Position numbers and translations under genes: made by a program. From assembly GCA_029844215.1 (NCBI GenBank), contig CM056732.1, positions 48,965,007-49,029,006 of the forward strand: a DNA stretch of 64,000 nucleotides. The letters run 5' to 3'. The stretch is from Przewalskia tangutica. Its lineage: Eukaryota; Streptophyta; Magnoliopsida; Solanales; Solanaceae. The notes under the pieces are model-generated. The model was given only the letters and a program-made list of their open reading frames with translations. It did not search any database and had not been told where the DNA came from. Below are positions 13,201 through 22,866 of this stretch, piece by piece (within the stretch, counting starts at the first letter, position 1; each line of letters starts with the position of its first letter).

Positions 13201-14481
13201 CTAAAAATGAGGATTCTTTGCTATGGACTGGAAGAAATGTGTTTTCTGCGTACAATCCTGCTATAAATTTTGGTAGCAGCAGAAGATTTTCCTTCATGGC
13301 CTTGGAAGATCATTTAAGGAGACAAATTTCCTAATATAAAGTGGCATGTTGCAGCTGCATATTGGCTCATGGTGGATACTTTCCACGACAAATTTACAGA
13401 AAAGAGGTCTGCAGTCATGCAGCAGATGCTTCCACTGTGAGAAGGGAATTGAGAATAGTAGGCATTCCTGCATTGTGAGGTCTTAAAAACTCGGGGATGA
13501 TGAGCCCACCTCTCTACCCTTCTCCACTTAAATAATGGACTTGGTTCGCTTGGTACAGAGCTTAAATCTTAATACTGGAAGTTTATATGAATAAAACATT
13601 TACCTTATAAAAGAAAGGGACATTATTGATTACGATGACTTTCCAATAAGTGATCATATAACTTTTTTCCAGAAAAGAACCCATTCTATGTGGGTCATTT
13701 ACATGACTAGTCTCCATCCTAGAAATTATAACTAAAATAAAACATCCTTTTCCTCTGACAAAAATGTGTAAATATTATCATTTGGAAGCTGCATTTACCA
13801 GATCATTAAGACGCTTTTGCAACATGTTGTTCTCGACTTCTTTTGTCTGAAGCTGAATAACAAAATTTTCATGAACAGGAGATATTCATTAGTACATTGA
13901 CAAATTACTTTTAAAAAGAAAAAAAAAAGCAGCATGTAACGTATTGCAGCACAAAAAAGAGAGTTGATAAAGCAGGTAATTTGGGAGCAAAATACCTTTG
14001 AGGCCAGTGCTCTATTTTCTTCATCTAGTTGTGCATTATTTTTTTGCACAAGTTTCAATTGAGAAACTAAACCAGTGATATCATTCTGCAGATATTTAAC
14101 TCAACGGTGAGAGTGTAAAATAAAACTAAATCTTTGATTGGTGTCAATTAAGCAGGGGAAAAACTGAAGAGAGATGCAAATGGAGACCTCTGATAGTCGA
14201 GTTGCGCTCTCAGATTTTTTGATCCCCAAAACCTCTGGCCAAAAATAATAAATAAAGATGAGAAGAATAGAGAAACGGATGAAATTAATTAGACGTACCA
14301 TTGGTAAGATCTGGTCCAGAAGACGCTTTGCTTAATCTCTCTGCTGCTCTCTTTTGACGAATTTCTTCCAACTGGAATACAACACATACAAACACACAAT
14401 TATATAAGCAAAAGATAATCAAAAGTTTGGATTGCCGAGGAATACCGTTCGACGAGCAAGGGAGGCGTGACGAGAGTCCAT
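1273..14481 (-). CDS. Conserved plant coiled-coil protein, 15 coding exons, 439 aa
   Basis: Exons in coding order: 14446-14481, 14299-14371, 14188-14234, 13996-14085, 13799-13852, 12510-12587, 12348-12416, 12111-12266, 11907-12033, 3605-3645, 3136-3225, 2959-3063, 1923-2090, 1462-1571, 1273-1348. Every intron has GT/AG ends, phases agree, and the 1,320 nt stay open to a TGA. The start has G at -3 and +4. The product begins MDSRHASLARRTLEEIR and is heptad-rich, highly charged and without signal peptide or membrane segment: a long coiled coil, broken by a Gly/Pro/Met linker near residues 170-190. The C-terminus YKPVLWNIENSLVKLKQD is non-heptad and looks conserved. From memory it matches a plant-wide coiled-coil family of uncertain function, loosely golgin-like; no function is claimed. 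Intron 9 is 8.26 kb and TE-filled, others 64-1211 bp. Exons are undamaged, so the gene is probably active. Confidence 0.9.
2781..2864 (-). mobile_element. Truncated Au-like SINE with 14-bp target duplication
   Basis: The 14-mer catggaagaaatta occurs at 2781-2794 and exactly again at 2851-2864. Between them lie an A run and a short block reading GGTGCACTAAGCTCCC. Read on the minus strand this is a GGGAGCTTAGTGCACCGGG end followed by Ts, the 3' terminus typical of Au SINEs. The insert is only about 56 bp, so it is strongly 5' truncated. It lies in intron 12 of the coiled-coil gene in the same orientation as that gene. Confidence 0.75.
4156..5419 (+). pseudogene. LINE ORF1, N-terminal and central part, frameshifted
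   Basis: Three overlapping frames give one protein: residues such as MEDTIYFVIGFKSCEVTKTT, then NYNKYGRYKSLINVRG, then VGLPLHLWSQKVFKAIGDNC in a DUF4283-like context, then EETELRNHLKWARIKIRGDG. This is the usual ORF1 of Solanaceae L1-type LINEs, an RNA-binding protein of the retrotransposition particle. At least three frameshifts (near 4340, 4735, 4960) and a stop after 5230 break it. The MITE enters at 5420; removing it and one TAA rejoins GTTAAG to TCATTTAAG in frame. Confidence 0.8.
5761..6013. repeat. 98-bp direct repeat inside the MITE
   Basis: Copies at 5761-5858 and 5916-6013 both run from a TACATTATAGAAAAAGG block to a GTAGAGCACATTTTG end with only a few mismatches. They are separated by 57 bp. 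Confidence 0.8.
6234..6380. repeat. About 55-bp tandem repeat, 2.7 copies, inside the MITE
   Basis: The unit contains ATTTCTAGATATTTAAAGAG followed by GGTAATGAAAGTTGTATATT. It is seen three times, the last copy partial and more diverged. Confidence 0.75.
6587..7171 (+). pseudogene. LINE ORF1, C-terminal part
   Basis: Continues ORF1 after the MITE: an acidic Gln/Glu-rich linker (about 6737-6930, for example VISQVEEKEDCIETQD), then NWVDSYILDISSTYGVTFEG and, in a shifted frame, a segment reading ELKNLQSNLNEEVEGATSRG just before the ORF2 start at 7172. Frame changes near 7020 break it. No catalytic domain is expected in this part. Confidence 0.7.
7172..7640 (+). pseudogene. LINE ORF2 endonuclease (EEP/APE-like) domain
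   Basis: ORF2 starts with MNVKLITWNVRGT. After one frameshift it continues with a segment containing KADVYCLQETK, WDSRVWSGS, YLTGVYGPH and WVTCGDFN. These are the ordered motifs of LINE apurinic-type endonucleases: the Asn of WNVRG, the Glu of QETK and the Asp/Asn of GDFN. The family nicks target DNA to prime reverse transcription. A frameshift near 7210 and a stop at 7636 make it non-functional. Confidence 0.85.
7680..8578 (+). pseudogene. LINE ORF2 linker and N-terminal reverse transcriptase, truncated
   Basis: Frames give SDHGPIMLE (end of the endonuclease), then NWRQKSRVLWLKQ and NNTRFFQRMATAHRR (linker before RT), then FTETEVLHIVEHCDGDKAPD and FNATFIALIPKK, which are the RT0/RT1 motifs of L1-type plant LINEs. 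Sequence then switches at about 8578 to an RTE-type LINE, so the F/YADD palm motif is missing. Several stops occur between 7640 and 8250. Confidence 0.8.
8579..9653 (+). pseudogene. RTE LINE reverse transcriptase, 5' part
   Basis: Fragments in shifting frames: a WWNEDVQGKVKAKK-like pre-RT block, then EYRKLYRLSQSE, then ENQFGFMSGCSTTKVIHLVR (RT core, 9327 onward), VHRVFIDLEKTYDKV with the catalytic Asp of motif A, and LTPFLFTLVMNEL. Stops and frameshifts are frequent. A 36-nt block from motif A (9412-9447) is duplicated exactly at 8905-8940. The RT is interrupted at 9654 by a reverse insert. Confidence 0.8.
9654..9963 (-). mobile_element. 5'-truncated RTE 3' tail inserted in reverse into the RTE LINE
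   Basis: Flanked by imperfect 16-bp target duplications, ggtgatgaatgaatta (9638-9653) and ggtgatggatgtatta (9964-9979). Read on the minus strand it is a T-rich UTR, a GAGGGTCTTTCGGAAACAGC block, AGAGGTAAAGTCTG..., and an end CACTGGGTATGTTGTTG. This is the same tail as the 3' end of the host LINE (10915-11182) in opposite orientation. Removing it and one duplication rejoins RT in frame (LVMNEL with LTRQIQ). Confidence 0.85.
9964..10864 (+). pseudogene. RTE LINE reverse transcriptase, 3' part and C-terminal domain
   Basis: Continues with LTRQIQVEVSWCMLFADDI, where FADD at 10019-10030 is the catalytic palm motif, then LSRTKTEYLECKFRDVMHEA, FKYLGSIIQ, and remnants matching RTE C-terminal blocks (MVRPTMLY, KMRILRWMRGH-like, RGRSKKYW-like). 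Frameshifts after 10330 break the C-terminal part. It ends before the T-rich 3' UTR. Confidence 0.8.
13075..13600 (+). pseudogene. LINE ORF2 3' fragment (zf-RVT region) in intron 5
   Basis: In the 1.2-kb intron 5, plus-strand frames give CVFCVQSCYKFW, a FKETNF stretch, then NLQKRGLQSCSRCFHCEKGI and NSRHSCIVRS. This order (CYK-W, linker, CxxC...HxxxxC) is the zinc-binding region after RT in L1-type plant LINEs. It lies beyond exons 6-9 relative to the intron 9 LINE, so it is a separate insertion. Many stops. The rest of the intron shows nothing recognisable. Confidence 0.7.
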
Positions 14482-14771
14482 AGCCGAGATCTCCCTTCCT
14501 TTCCCTAACCAAAATTTAATGTTATTATCACGCTACTATAGCTCCCCGGGCTCACACATATTAATTTGTTTGTTTTTTCCTCCGCAGATATTGTTTTCCC
14601 TCTAATTGTTACTACTCAAAAGCGTCATATTTGCGTCTAATATCACGGAAAAAAAAAGTATTATGTTATAATTTTTTTGATATATTTGTCTTTATCAATC
14701 AATTTTCATGGCATATTTATCCCCCACGTGAAACGTTTTTCTTCAATAAAATTTCCCACCCATTTAAACAA
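14482..14771 (-). promoter_or_regulatory. 5' UTR and proximal promoter region of the coiled-coil gene
   Basis: Immediately upstream of the ATG at 14481 is a short purine-rich leader (GGGAAAGGAAGGGAGATC) with G at -3 of the start. Further upstream it is AT-rich with a CCCGGGGAGC patch. No unambiguous TATA box could be fixed, so only the region is annotated. A retroelement tail at 14772 limits the visible promoter to about 290 bp. Confidence 0.5.
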
Positions 14772-14856
14772 GTTAGAGTTAGTTTGCGTCTGCTCTACCT
14801 CAGACACCTTGCGTTCGCGTTGTGGAACTTCATTGGATATGTTGTTGTTGTTATTT
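14772..14856 (+). repeat. Diverged RTE/TS-type SINE tail fragment
   Basis: Reads GTTTGCGTCTGCTCTACCTC, a CAGACACCTT block, GTTGTGGAACTTCATTGG and ATGTTGTTGTTGTT. It has the same order as the tails at 553 and 11091 but is more mutated. It sits about 300 bp upstream of the coiled-coil gene start. Confidence 0.65.
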
Positions 14857-14889
14857 AAACCCTGTTAACCCACTCATCCGACCCATTAA

Positions 14890-15208
14890 GAAATTAAAAC
14901 TTAAAGAAATAATCCCTTTGATTATTTTCATTAATGAAAAAATATATATACAATTTTCCATAATAGAAAAATCGTGTTCCTATTCTACTCTCAAAACTAT
15001 ATTCTAGTTGTACAAGAATCTTATAATTATGGTAAGTGTACAATGCTAATCTAATACAATATTTACACTTAATAAATCTTACCAAAAATTGTGATATACA
15101 CGATATTGTATACTGTGTATACCACGGTTTCACCTGAGGTATTTTGACCTTGTGAAACCGTGATATACATGGTATACAATTACATGTATATCACTGGTAC
15201 ATTTAACA
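14890..15208 (-). repeat. Ty1/copia 3' LTR (partial)
   Basis: Directly after the copia RNase H end on the minus strand comes a GGGTGTG purine-rich stretch and TGTTAAATGTACCAG, a typical LTR start with its polypurine tract. The LTR then runs through a long palindrome, a TTGTACAACTAGAATATAG stretch and a TTAATGAAAATAATCAA end typical of copia LTRs. The exact 3' limit is uncertain. No matching 5' LTR is in the window. Confidence 0.6.
15091..15194. repeat. 43-bp inverted repeat with 18-nt loop
   Basis: Arms 15091-15133 and 15152-15194 are near-perfect inverted repeats (GTGATATACA ... ACGGTTTCAC). They lie at the start of the copia LTR, so this is a palindrome in its U3 region rather than an independent element. 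Confidence 0.85.
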
Positions 15209-15215
15209 CACACCC

Positions 15216-16197
15216 GCAGTCATAGCGGACGGTCTTCGTACGCTAAGACGTCCCTAAAATCTTTAAAAATGATCGAAGGAAGACCCTTTGTAAAGATGTC
15301 TGCAATTTGATACATGGAAGGGAGATGGCAGACGCGTACTTGTCCACGAGCTACCTTTTCGTGAACAAAGTGAATATCCATCTCGATGTGTTTAGTGCGT
15401 TGGTGTTGAACAGGATTACGAGAAAGGTAGATGTCACTAACATTATCACAATAAACCAAGGTATTTTTATGAATAGGACAATGAAACTCTAAAAGAAGAT
15501 TATGTAACCAACATCATTCAGAGACCACATTATCCACTCATCGATACTCGCCCTCTCCACTAGAGCGTGATAATGTAGACTGACGTTTCGCAGACCATGA
15601 GATCAAGTTATTACCAAGAAACATACAATAGTCGGACGTGGAACGTCTGGTATCTGGACAACCACCTCAATCAACTTCTGTATACGAGACAGGTGTAGAC
15701 GTCAACGAATGATATAAATGCAAGTCATAGTCAAGTGTTTCCTGGATGTATCGAATAATGCGTTTGAGCGCATTCATGTGCTCAATCCAGGGATCATGCA
15801 TAAACAAGCACAAGTGTTGTACGACATACGTAATATCTGGTCTCGTAAAAATAAGATACTGAAGAGCCCCTGCAAGACTGCGATAGTGGGTCGGATCCTC
15901 GTAAGGTGAGTCAGCTGCAACACCCAACTTGGGCTTAGTATCGACGGGAGTGGATGTAGACTTGCACGCGGACATGTCAGCGTGCTCAATAATCTCAGCT
16001 GCATATTTCTGTTGGGATAAGAACAACTAACCTGCATTACGAGAAACATCAATCCCCAAAAAGTAACTCAAGAGCCCCAAGTCTTTCATAGCAAACTCAA
16101 AACTGAGCATGGTCTTGACTTGCACAAAGCATCAGTAGAGACAGTCAAGATAATATCAATCCACATACAATAGAATATAAGTCAGGGAAGAACTATG
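15216..16197 (-). pseudogene. Ty1/copia RT C-terminus and RNase H, degraded
   Basis: From high to low coordinate: YILLYVD (a damaged YVDD palm motif, near 16170), FAMKDLGLLSYFLGIDVS, LFLSQQKYAAEIIEHADMSA, PTHYRSLAGALQYLIFTRPD and later VYCDNVSDIYLSRNPVQHQR and HLPSMYQIADIFTKGLP. These are the standard end of copia RT and the RNase H domain ending in ADIFTKGLP. Stops and frameshifts occur around 15500-15660 and 16030. Upstream parts (gag, protease, integrase) are absent; homology ends at 16197. Confidence 0.85.
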
Positions 16198-16199
16198 AC

Positions 16200-16778
16200 T
16201 GTTGACATCCAATTTTGACCGTCTCTCCCATTAATAATCAATAAACTAAACCAAATCTTTAACATCGCAAAATGATTTTTTAATAATATTTTTTTATAAA
16301 TAATACACAATAATAAAATATTAATACATGCATAAATAAGCATTTTAATAATGGCGTCGCATTTATAAAAGCATTAAGCAATCCTTAAATATCATATCCG
16401 CATTTATTAATAGTCAAAGCAATTTTATAAATTTTATTCATAATTTAAACCCCAATTATTTCCCATTAATTAAATTTAATACCTAAAACTAACACTTAAA
16501 ACTAACTCCCCTCCCACAGCCCAAGATACTCTTCAGCCCACCTTTAATTCCACAAACCAAGCCCAACCCGTAAAGCCCAAAATTCCCTTTCATTTCTACT
16601 TCATCATCCCCAAATACACCCTTAACTTAAACCTAAAGAACAAGAAAAATGCAGCAGCCGACACACACATCTCCATCCCTAATCTTACACCATAAATCAA
16701 GAGTTTATCATAATTAGAACAACACAAGAATCAGCCCTTTAATATCAAGTTACCATAACCGAAATATACCATAATCTT
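16200..16778 (+). repeat. LTR-like fragment starting TGTTGACATCC
   Basis: Begins abruptly with TGTTGACATCCAATTTTGAC where copia homology ends, and is cut at 16779 by the Z LTR. AT-rich with a run of GCCC-containing words (16520-16570). The start resembles LTR starts of some Solanaceae Ty3 elements, but no second copy, primer site or coding part is present, so this is tentative. Confidence 0.35.
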
Positions 16779-17546
16779 TGTCACGACGACCAGGGCGGCC
16801 GGTGCCCTACAGGCACCCTTCTACTCATCTGACATAATAAATCGCGGAAGATAAATAACACTCTTTTTTATCAAAACTAAGGCCAATGATAAAGTGCCAT
16901 AACATAAAATTACGAAAGGTCTACTGTTTAATAATGTAAAACAACTCTAACGATCCGGCCATTGATGAATACGGACCTCAAGATTTGGACAAATACTATG
17001 GCGGGACAAGGCCCCACCGTACCCCTGAATATACATAACCATGACGAAATGCTCCGGAACATTGGAGCCATCTCAAAATGCTGAACCAGGATCCTAAGCT
17101 CGCGGATCCACAACTGTGTACCTAAACCTGCGGATATGAGCGGCCGGGCCGAAACAATTTACCGAATATGGAAAGGAAATAAAGCGATGAAATGCAGATC
17201 ATAAGCGTACAAAAGAATGAGCGGCAAGTATAAAAGTACATATCGGATCTGCGTGTCATTACCACTCGAACTTAATTGCACATCATTATCTTTTCCATTC
17301 CATTAAGAGTTATAGCGAATCTTACGTGCATACTTAGGAGAAATCATTAAGTTCACCATATAACTTACTTATCTTTCATAACATAATCCGGCCGCTTTAT
17401 GGAGGACGCGTATACTACCCGCCCAACTGGGACGCGATCAAGTCACACAAATATCAAAGCATGCGTGGAATCCTCATCACCGCGATCGTAAGTGTAAAAT
17501 ATAACCATGTGACGCGTGGCATCCCACCTCATGTCGGCGTACACAT

Positions 17547-17579
<33 letters not shown>

Positions 17580-17668
17580 CGTAACCGCATGCCGGAATCC
17601 TCATCGTATAAGCGTGGCCATAACGCGCCCCGGAATCCTCATCGTAGCGCAGTCTTCACGGGAGCTAG
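16779..17668 (-). repeat. Z: LTR fragment, 3' part (continues at 37057)
   Basis: Starts with TGTCACGACGACC and the GGTGCCCTACAGGCACC inverted repeat that marks the LTR 3' end of the other elements here. Contains the tandem GGAATCCTCATC repeat module (17440-17668). It stops at CTAG (17665-17668), the left flank of B, and resumes after B at 37057. Confidence 0.65.
17549..17578. repeat. (TA)n microsatellite
   Basis: About 14 uninterrupted TA units inside the Z LTR. Confidence 0.95.
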
Positions 17669-19693
17669 TATCACGACCAGCCCGGCCCGGATCGTGCCTA
17701 CCGGCACCCAGTAGACATACATCGAGTAATCGGAATATAAAACAAGACATGAAACAATTGTAACATAAGATACGCTTTATCTCGAGAAAAAGGTTGTCTT
17801 TTCGGCGTATATATATAAAGAGTGACGATTACATCTCAACTTTACAACATGACTACGCACTTAGGAATGTAAACAACTATGGCGGACAGGGCCCGCCATA
17901 CCTGAATGTACATATATCTACAACATCGTGAGAACCGTACCAAAGTCGAGCCTCCTAGAAGATGGAGCTCACGACACCAAAGTAGAGATCCTGAGGATGC
18001 GGATCTAGCACTGCTTCTCTTACCGCGGCATGAACGCAAAGAAGTCGAGGTCGACAACAGTACCAAGTATGTGAAGCGTAAAGCATCAAGTAAAATCAAA
18101 GTATTTAAAACCATTTGCAAATACAACCAGTTCAACTGCACATAGTGCCACAACATAAACAAGAGCAAAATAGATATAATGTAACTGGTCTTTTCTAGGC
18201 CGCGAATGATCGAAGCAAGGCCAATCGCCCATAGTATCATTATGCGTGCCTAATCCTGGACTTCCGCAATCCGCATGTCACATGCACCGCGTGAGGTATT
18301 CTCGCATCGGGGTAGCTAACCGGTACCTCGCAGACTCCGCATCGCATAGTCTCATAGACCGCGTAGTCATCTGACCGCATGGCATCCCGCGTCGGATAAA
18401 ACACCCGGAATGAATCAATCCTGGAACTCCCGCAGCTCCGCATAGTCTCATAGACTGCATAGACCGTATAGACCCGCATCAAGGGTGGCAAGCCCTCGGT
18501 ATAACAAGTCAAGGGGGTATGTGATATAATAACAGTACAACAGTCTTAACGTTTAACAACGCAAGCACAACAAGTATAACATCACAAGACACTAACACAC
18601 GTAGTATCATAACATGTTTACTTATCAAACCATCTTACTACATTTGCAGAAGTCAATACAAGATAAACAAATAAGTAAAACCGTTCCTTTTATCTTTCTT
18701 AAGTCGTTATACCTAACTTCCCATAAAGCTAGTATAACTCTTAAGCTTTCTGTTTAAAAATCAATTATTCTTCTTCTTTGAAATGTTTTATAATTCTTTT
18801 GGAAGACTTCAAGATTTTTATTATTCAGGCTTAAGTCAAAAGACATTGCCGTAAAACTACGTCCAGTTAACACACGTACGTCTACCGAACTATATATATA
18901 TTTTAAAATATCATGCTCAAGAGTATAGGGAGAATCACATACCTTCTCGGCGAAAACCACCTGCCAAGTCGAATATGTCGCGCGCAGAGTATCGACCTAT
19001 AACAGTCAAATACGATACATCGATGTCTAGACTATCTTGTATAAAGTTCTAAGCGAGGGTTCTTTATTCTATGGAAAATTGGGCAGCACTTCCCTACTGC
19101 AGTCAAGTACCCGTAAATACTGATCCCATGTAAGTCTGATTTAATTCTTCTTTTATACCGCCTACTTTGTGATTACGGTTTAATTCTATTCTTTAATATC
19201 CTACATATCTTATACTCAAGTCTTAACTATTCTTATATGTAATATCCAATTACAATAGAAGGACAAGAGTATTTACCTCGATAAGCCCAAAATTATCCAA
19301 GTTAAATGTCGATCTGAGCAAGGTTTAGCTCTAATTTGCACGCTCCGATAGCTCAGAAGCCCTTAGAAGTTCTACACAACTTCTACTTAAATACTATAAG
19401 GGATTTGGGCTGGGGTATTTAGGAATAGTAACTATACTTGGAAGACAACTTTCTACCGGGGTTGTACTTCGGCCCACTAGGCTAGAGGGGAGGGTGTTTC
19501 GGCTAGGGCTTTCTCGAGGGAGGAGTGTTGGGCGAAACACTACAAGAGAGGGGGAAAGATTTTCAAGACTTGGAGAAATGATTTTGTGGATGAAGAAAAC
19601 CTTCAAGTTAGGGGGGTATTTATAGGCCAACCAATGGCCAAGATGAAGCCAAGTGCTATGCAAGTGTAGGGTGAGGATTCATCCATGTGTACC
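17669..19693 (-). repeat. Element B 3' LTR, larger part
   Basis: Homologous to 34738-36740 throughout. Holds the tandem-repeat module (18240-18500), the GTTATA...TATAAC motif (18706-18738), the donor-like motif (19268-19312) and a promoter TATA at 19617-19624 (minus strand). Interrupted at 19694 by element A; the remaining 313 bp are at 29596-29908. Confidence 0.85.
19617..19640 (-). promoter_or_regulatory. Element B 3' LTR promoter: TATA plus CCAAT palindrome
   Basis: On the minus strand GGCCATTGGTTGGCC is followed directly by TATAAATACCCCCC. The same pair is at 36662-36685 in the 5' LTR and in both LTRs of E, with variants in F and G. This is the likely U3 promoter; transcription should start a few tens of bases on. 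Confidence 0.7.
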
Positions 19694-19840
19694 TGTTACA
19701 CCCCGGAAGTTCCAGGATACGTTTCTAAGAACGTACGTAAGAACTCAAATGGTAAGATTTGAGACGAGTAAAATTTATCGGAATTTTGGAATTTGTCGGA
19801 AAACGAAATATTGCGACGAACGGGAGGGCGACACGGGTCA

Positions 19841-19854
19841 CCCCCCCCCCCCCC
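19841..19854 (+). repeat. C14 homopolymer
   Basis: Fourteen consecutive C in the 5' LTR of A. The 3' LTR has only four C at the same place (near 26680), so the length is either a slippage change or an assembly error. Confidence 0.9.
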
Positions 19855-20027
19855 TTATGATCATGGACGAAATTGTCATGGTTAGAATGGTCATTTGACC
19901 ATAAATTAAATGACCAAGTCTTGCTAGTCTTGAAGCTTGACAAAGTTGACTAAGTCAAAGGCCACTGGGCGATCCGTGTGAAATACATCCAAGCCACCCA
20001 TTTGTTTTAATCATAACCCTTCCGTGT

Positions 20028-20035
20028 TATATAAG
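20028..20035 (+). promoter_or_regulatory. Element A 5' LTR TATA box
   Basis: TATATAAG about 335 bp into the LTR; repeated at 26871-26878 in the 3' LTR and, on the minus strand, at 40376-40383 in the D LTR. No CCAAT palindrome accompanies it, unlike B and E. Confidence 0.6.
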
Positions 20036-22004
20036 CTTACTAGTAGGATGACTAGTTCCACACTTAGTCATTTTTCAAGAAATGTTTGAAGAAACTCATA
20101 GGAGCTCTCGGCTTTGAGGGTTCAAGAAGAGAAAAAAAAAATTCAATTGTTGTCTTATAATTCCCCCACTTTAAACCAAGGTACCTAAGGGTATTGTAAG
20201 TGTTTCTCAATAGAAAGATCCGGAAAAATGGTGTTTCGTATTAGTCGCAAGGCGAAAACCTAAAGGGTTATTCAACTTTGAAGTTGGAACTTGAAGATGA
20301 GTTATTCTTAAGCTTCTAAGGGTTGCTTGGAGTAGATTGGAACGTCGAAAGGAGGAGCTAAAGTTGCTAAGGAGCGACTTGTGATCTTGGATCATAATTG
20401 GGCTATTTGAGGTATAATCTTTGTTTTACTTTAGTAATTGAAGATTTCATGTTATGATAAGTTATAAGTGATCATGTGATTTGTGTTATGAAGTTTGATA
20501 ACTGACATGGATTGTAGAAGCCTAGAACCGAAAATGACATGATTAGCCTTATGAAATTGAAATACAATTTTGGTCGTTAATTAGAATCGTCGCATGTTTA
20601 CCTACTTGAGGATTGTAGTAGTTATGTCGATTGCGGCTTGATATCATGGTATACTAAACCACTTGGATTAAAAGAAAGTGGAAACGATTTGTATTGTTGC
20701 AATTAGAATGGACATTATAGTTTAGACTAGTTTGTTATCATTTGTGGTGAGCCAATTGGGGCATTTGGTTATTCATTTGTATTGAACTACCTTATAAATT
20801 GTGGTGAGCGATTGGGGCTGTTTGGTTATTGTATTCGGCCTTGAAAAGGTGGCAAAGTTAGTAAAAACAAAGGAAGTCTTTGTTCGATTTTAGTAGAATT
20901 TAGTGACTTGCACTTGGAAATATTCTACGTTTGAAACTAGAAATTAATAGACGTACTATGGTCATTATAGGTTGACATACTACGTACGGCGATTGGACTT
21001 AGCAAGTGGATTAAACCGAAGAGGTATGTGGAACTTTCTTATCTCTTGAGCATGATTAAGTTGTAAATGTATAGTGCGGTAGGCGTCTGAGATTTTGACA
21101 ATCTAGTCTATTTGATATCCTTGGCTTATTTTAAAGAATGTCCAAGTTGTTTGAGTTAGGGAATTAACTCACTTGTTTAAATATTAAGGATATCTTGGTT
21201 TTCAAAAGTTAAGAGACTTTAAGTATGTTGAAAGTATTTTAATACTTGTTTTGTGGGAAAGTTTAAGTCTCTTGGTTATAAGGAAAGAATGTAATTTGCT
21301 AATGTATAAGGCTAGTATAACGGCTTTATGGGAAGTTGGTTATAATAGCTTTATGGAAAGTTTAACGAGTGGTTTACTCTAAGTAAATTAAGTAGGTTAA
21401 GGGACTTGAGGAGTTTTAAAGAATGTGATACTTGTTTCATTTTAAACGTATAAGTCCCTTGGAAAGGAAATTGTACTTGACTAAGGTATAAAGTGAATAT
21501 AACGACTTTATGGGGAGTTGGTTATATTGGCTTTATGGAAAGATAAATGGCTTGATTTATTTGAAAGGCAATTTGTTTTAAAGGCATCAATTGCCTAAGG
21601 TTTTTACAAGAAAAGAAGTCACTTGATTTAGAAGCCTAATTTTATTTCTAAAAAGTATTGTGACTTGTCTTGAAAAGTAATTGTAACTTGATACTACGGT
21701 TATTAGTATCTTGGAAGTTGTATAATGAAATGAGTCATTTTAAAAGAATAGAAGTACGTAGTACTTTGGGTTAAATTCCCGGATTTTTATAAAAGACATG
21801 ATAGTGCCTTAGGTAAACTAAAATGAGTGTATATAAACAAGAATAATAAGAAGTTAGGGATTTCTTAACTTGCTTATGTATTGTATGATAAGCGGTAGTG
21901 CTTATGTTATGTGTAATAGCCGGATTTGTGCTAGTGATATATTATTCGCTGGGTCATTCCGGGTTTGTGGCATTGTATATTTCGTGGATTTGCTACCAAC
22001 GATG

Positions 22005-22190
22005 CGAGGAATACCTCATGAGAGTCCGTAGGGCATATGCGGGTGAAATACTCCCACGCGGGTCCAGCCTATGCGAGGAATACCTCATGCGAGTTCGTAA
22101 GGGCTTATGCGGGTGAAATAGTCCCATGCGAGGAATACCTCACGCGGGTCCACTGGATCTATGCGGGTGAAATAGTCCCAGGAATAGGAT
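22005..22190 (+). repeat. Tandem-repeat module in the A 5' LTR
   Basis: Three to four units of about 60-70 bp with the words GCGAGGAATACCTCATGCG, GGGCTTATGCGGGTGAAATA and GTCCCA. The counterpart in the 3' LTR is at 28820-29010. Corresponding modules occupy the same relative place in all other LTRs of the window. Confidence 0.8.
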
Positions 22191-22780
22191 TGCTTAATGA
22201 CACTGCGGGCGGGTGGTCCTGCTTGATCGTGAGCTTTCCTACTTTATATTGTAAGTATACTCCTATTTACTCTCATTGTTAGTAAGGCACAGTGTACTGT
22301 TAATTGAGTCATCATACATGTCTCCAGTTTTATTTAGACTTATGATTTCATTACAATGCTGATTTCACATATTTGGTACATGTTGTCTTGACCTCCTTGG
22401 GCCGCGTTAAATGTCGCAGTGAGTCTGAGTTGCCGATCCTCGCTCTTAGGATCACATTGTTGGTGAGAAGCTCCTTTATTCCGAGGCTTATCCACGGTAT
22501 TGTCGATTGTTGTACATTCAGGTGCGGGCGGCCCTGTCCCGCCAAAGTTGTTATTCTTAGAGGTCTGTAGTCACATTTGTGGATTGAGTTGTAAAGAAAA
22601 AAAAAGGAGGTGTCTTGTTTTATCACGTATATTGTAATAAAGGTGGCCTTATTTGCCAGTTGCTATTATTTTATGTTCAAGCATTTTATCGGTTGTGTAT
22701 GTTCATTGCTATTCTCTCGATGTATCACAGAAGAGTGCGGGTAGGGCACCATGCGAGCTTGGATCGGGTCGTGACAAAAG

Positions 22781-22791
22781 TGGTATCGAGC
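22781..22791 (+). promoter_or_regulatory. Element A primer-binding site
   Basis: TGGTATCGAGC five bases after the LTR end. It resembles the initiator-Met tRNA site TGGTATCAGAGC but lacks one A, as do the sites of B, E and F. Confidence 0.85.
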
Positions 22792-22835
22792 GGTTAGTCC
22801 TCGGAAAGTGTCTGCATCGTGTCAAGTAGAGTCTT

Positions 22836-22866
22836 GATTATCGGTGTGTGCACCACATCTATAATC
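22836..22866 (+). promoter_or_regulatory. Leader hairpin with GTGCAC palindrome (A)
   Basis: GATTAT and ATAATC outer arms, TGTG/CACA inner arms, and GTGCAC spanning the loop. Lies 45 nt after the primer-binding site. Equivalent hairpins occur in B, E and F. Confidence 0.7.

Larger units (their letters stand above)
19694..22776 (+). repeat. Element A 5' LTR
   Basis: TGTTACACCCC start, TGACA end. Long AT-rich stretches are nearly identical to 26541-29595. Contains a TATATAAG box (20028-20035), a donor-like motif (20392-20420), repeated GGCTTTATGGGAAGTTGG units (from 21308) and the AATACCTCATGCGAG tandem repeats (22005-22190). Confidence 0.9.

Noticed and set aside
14677..14868. Short ORFs upstream of the coiled-coil gene
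   Set aside because: They translate the SINE tail and AT-rich DNA; frames overlap one another without any family match.
15091..15194. Microrna-like hairpin gene
   Set aside because: Arms are too long and too perfect, and it belongs to the U3 of a copia LTR; called a palindrome only.
17461..17763. 100-codon plus-strand ORF containing (IY)n
   Set aside because: Translation of the TA microsatellite and LTR repeats, spanning the Z/B junction at 17668.
22005..22190. Regularly spaced repeats resembling a CRISPR array
   Set aside because: Lies inside a plant LTR, units are degenerate with no unique spacers, no cas genes, and the same block is duplicated in the other LTR.
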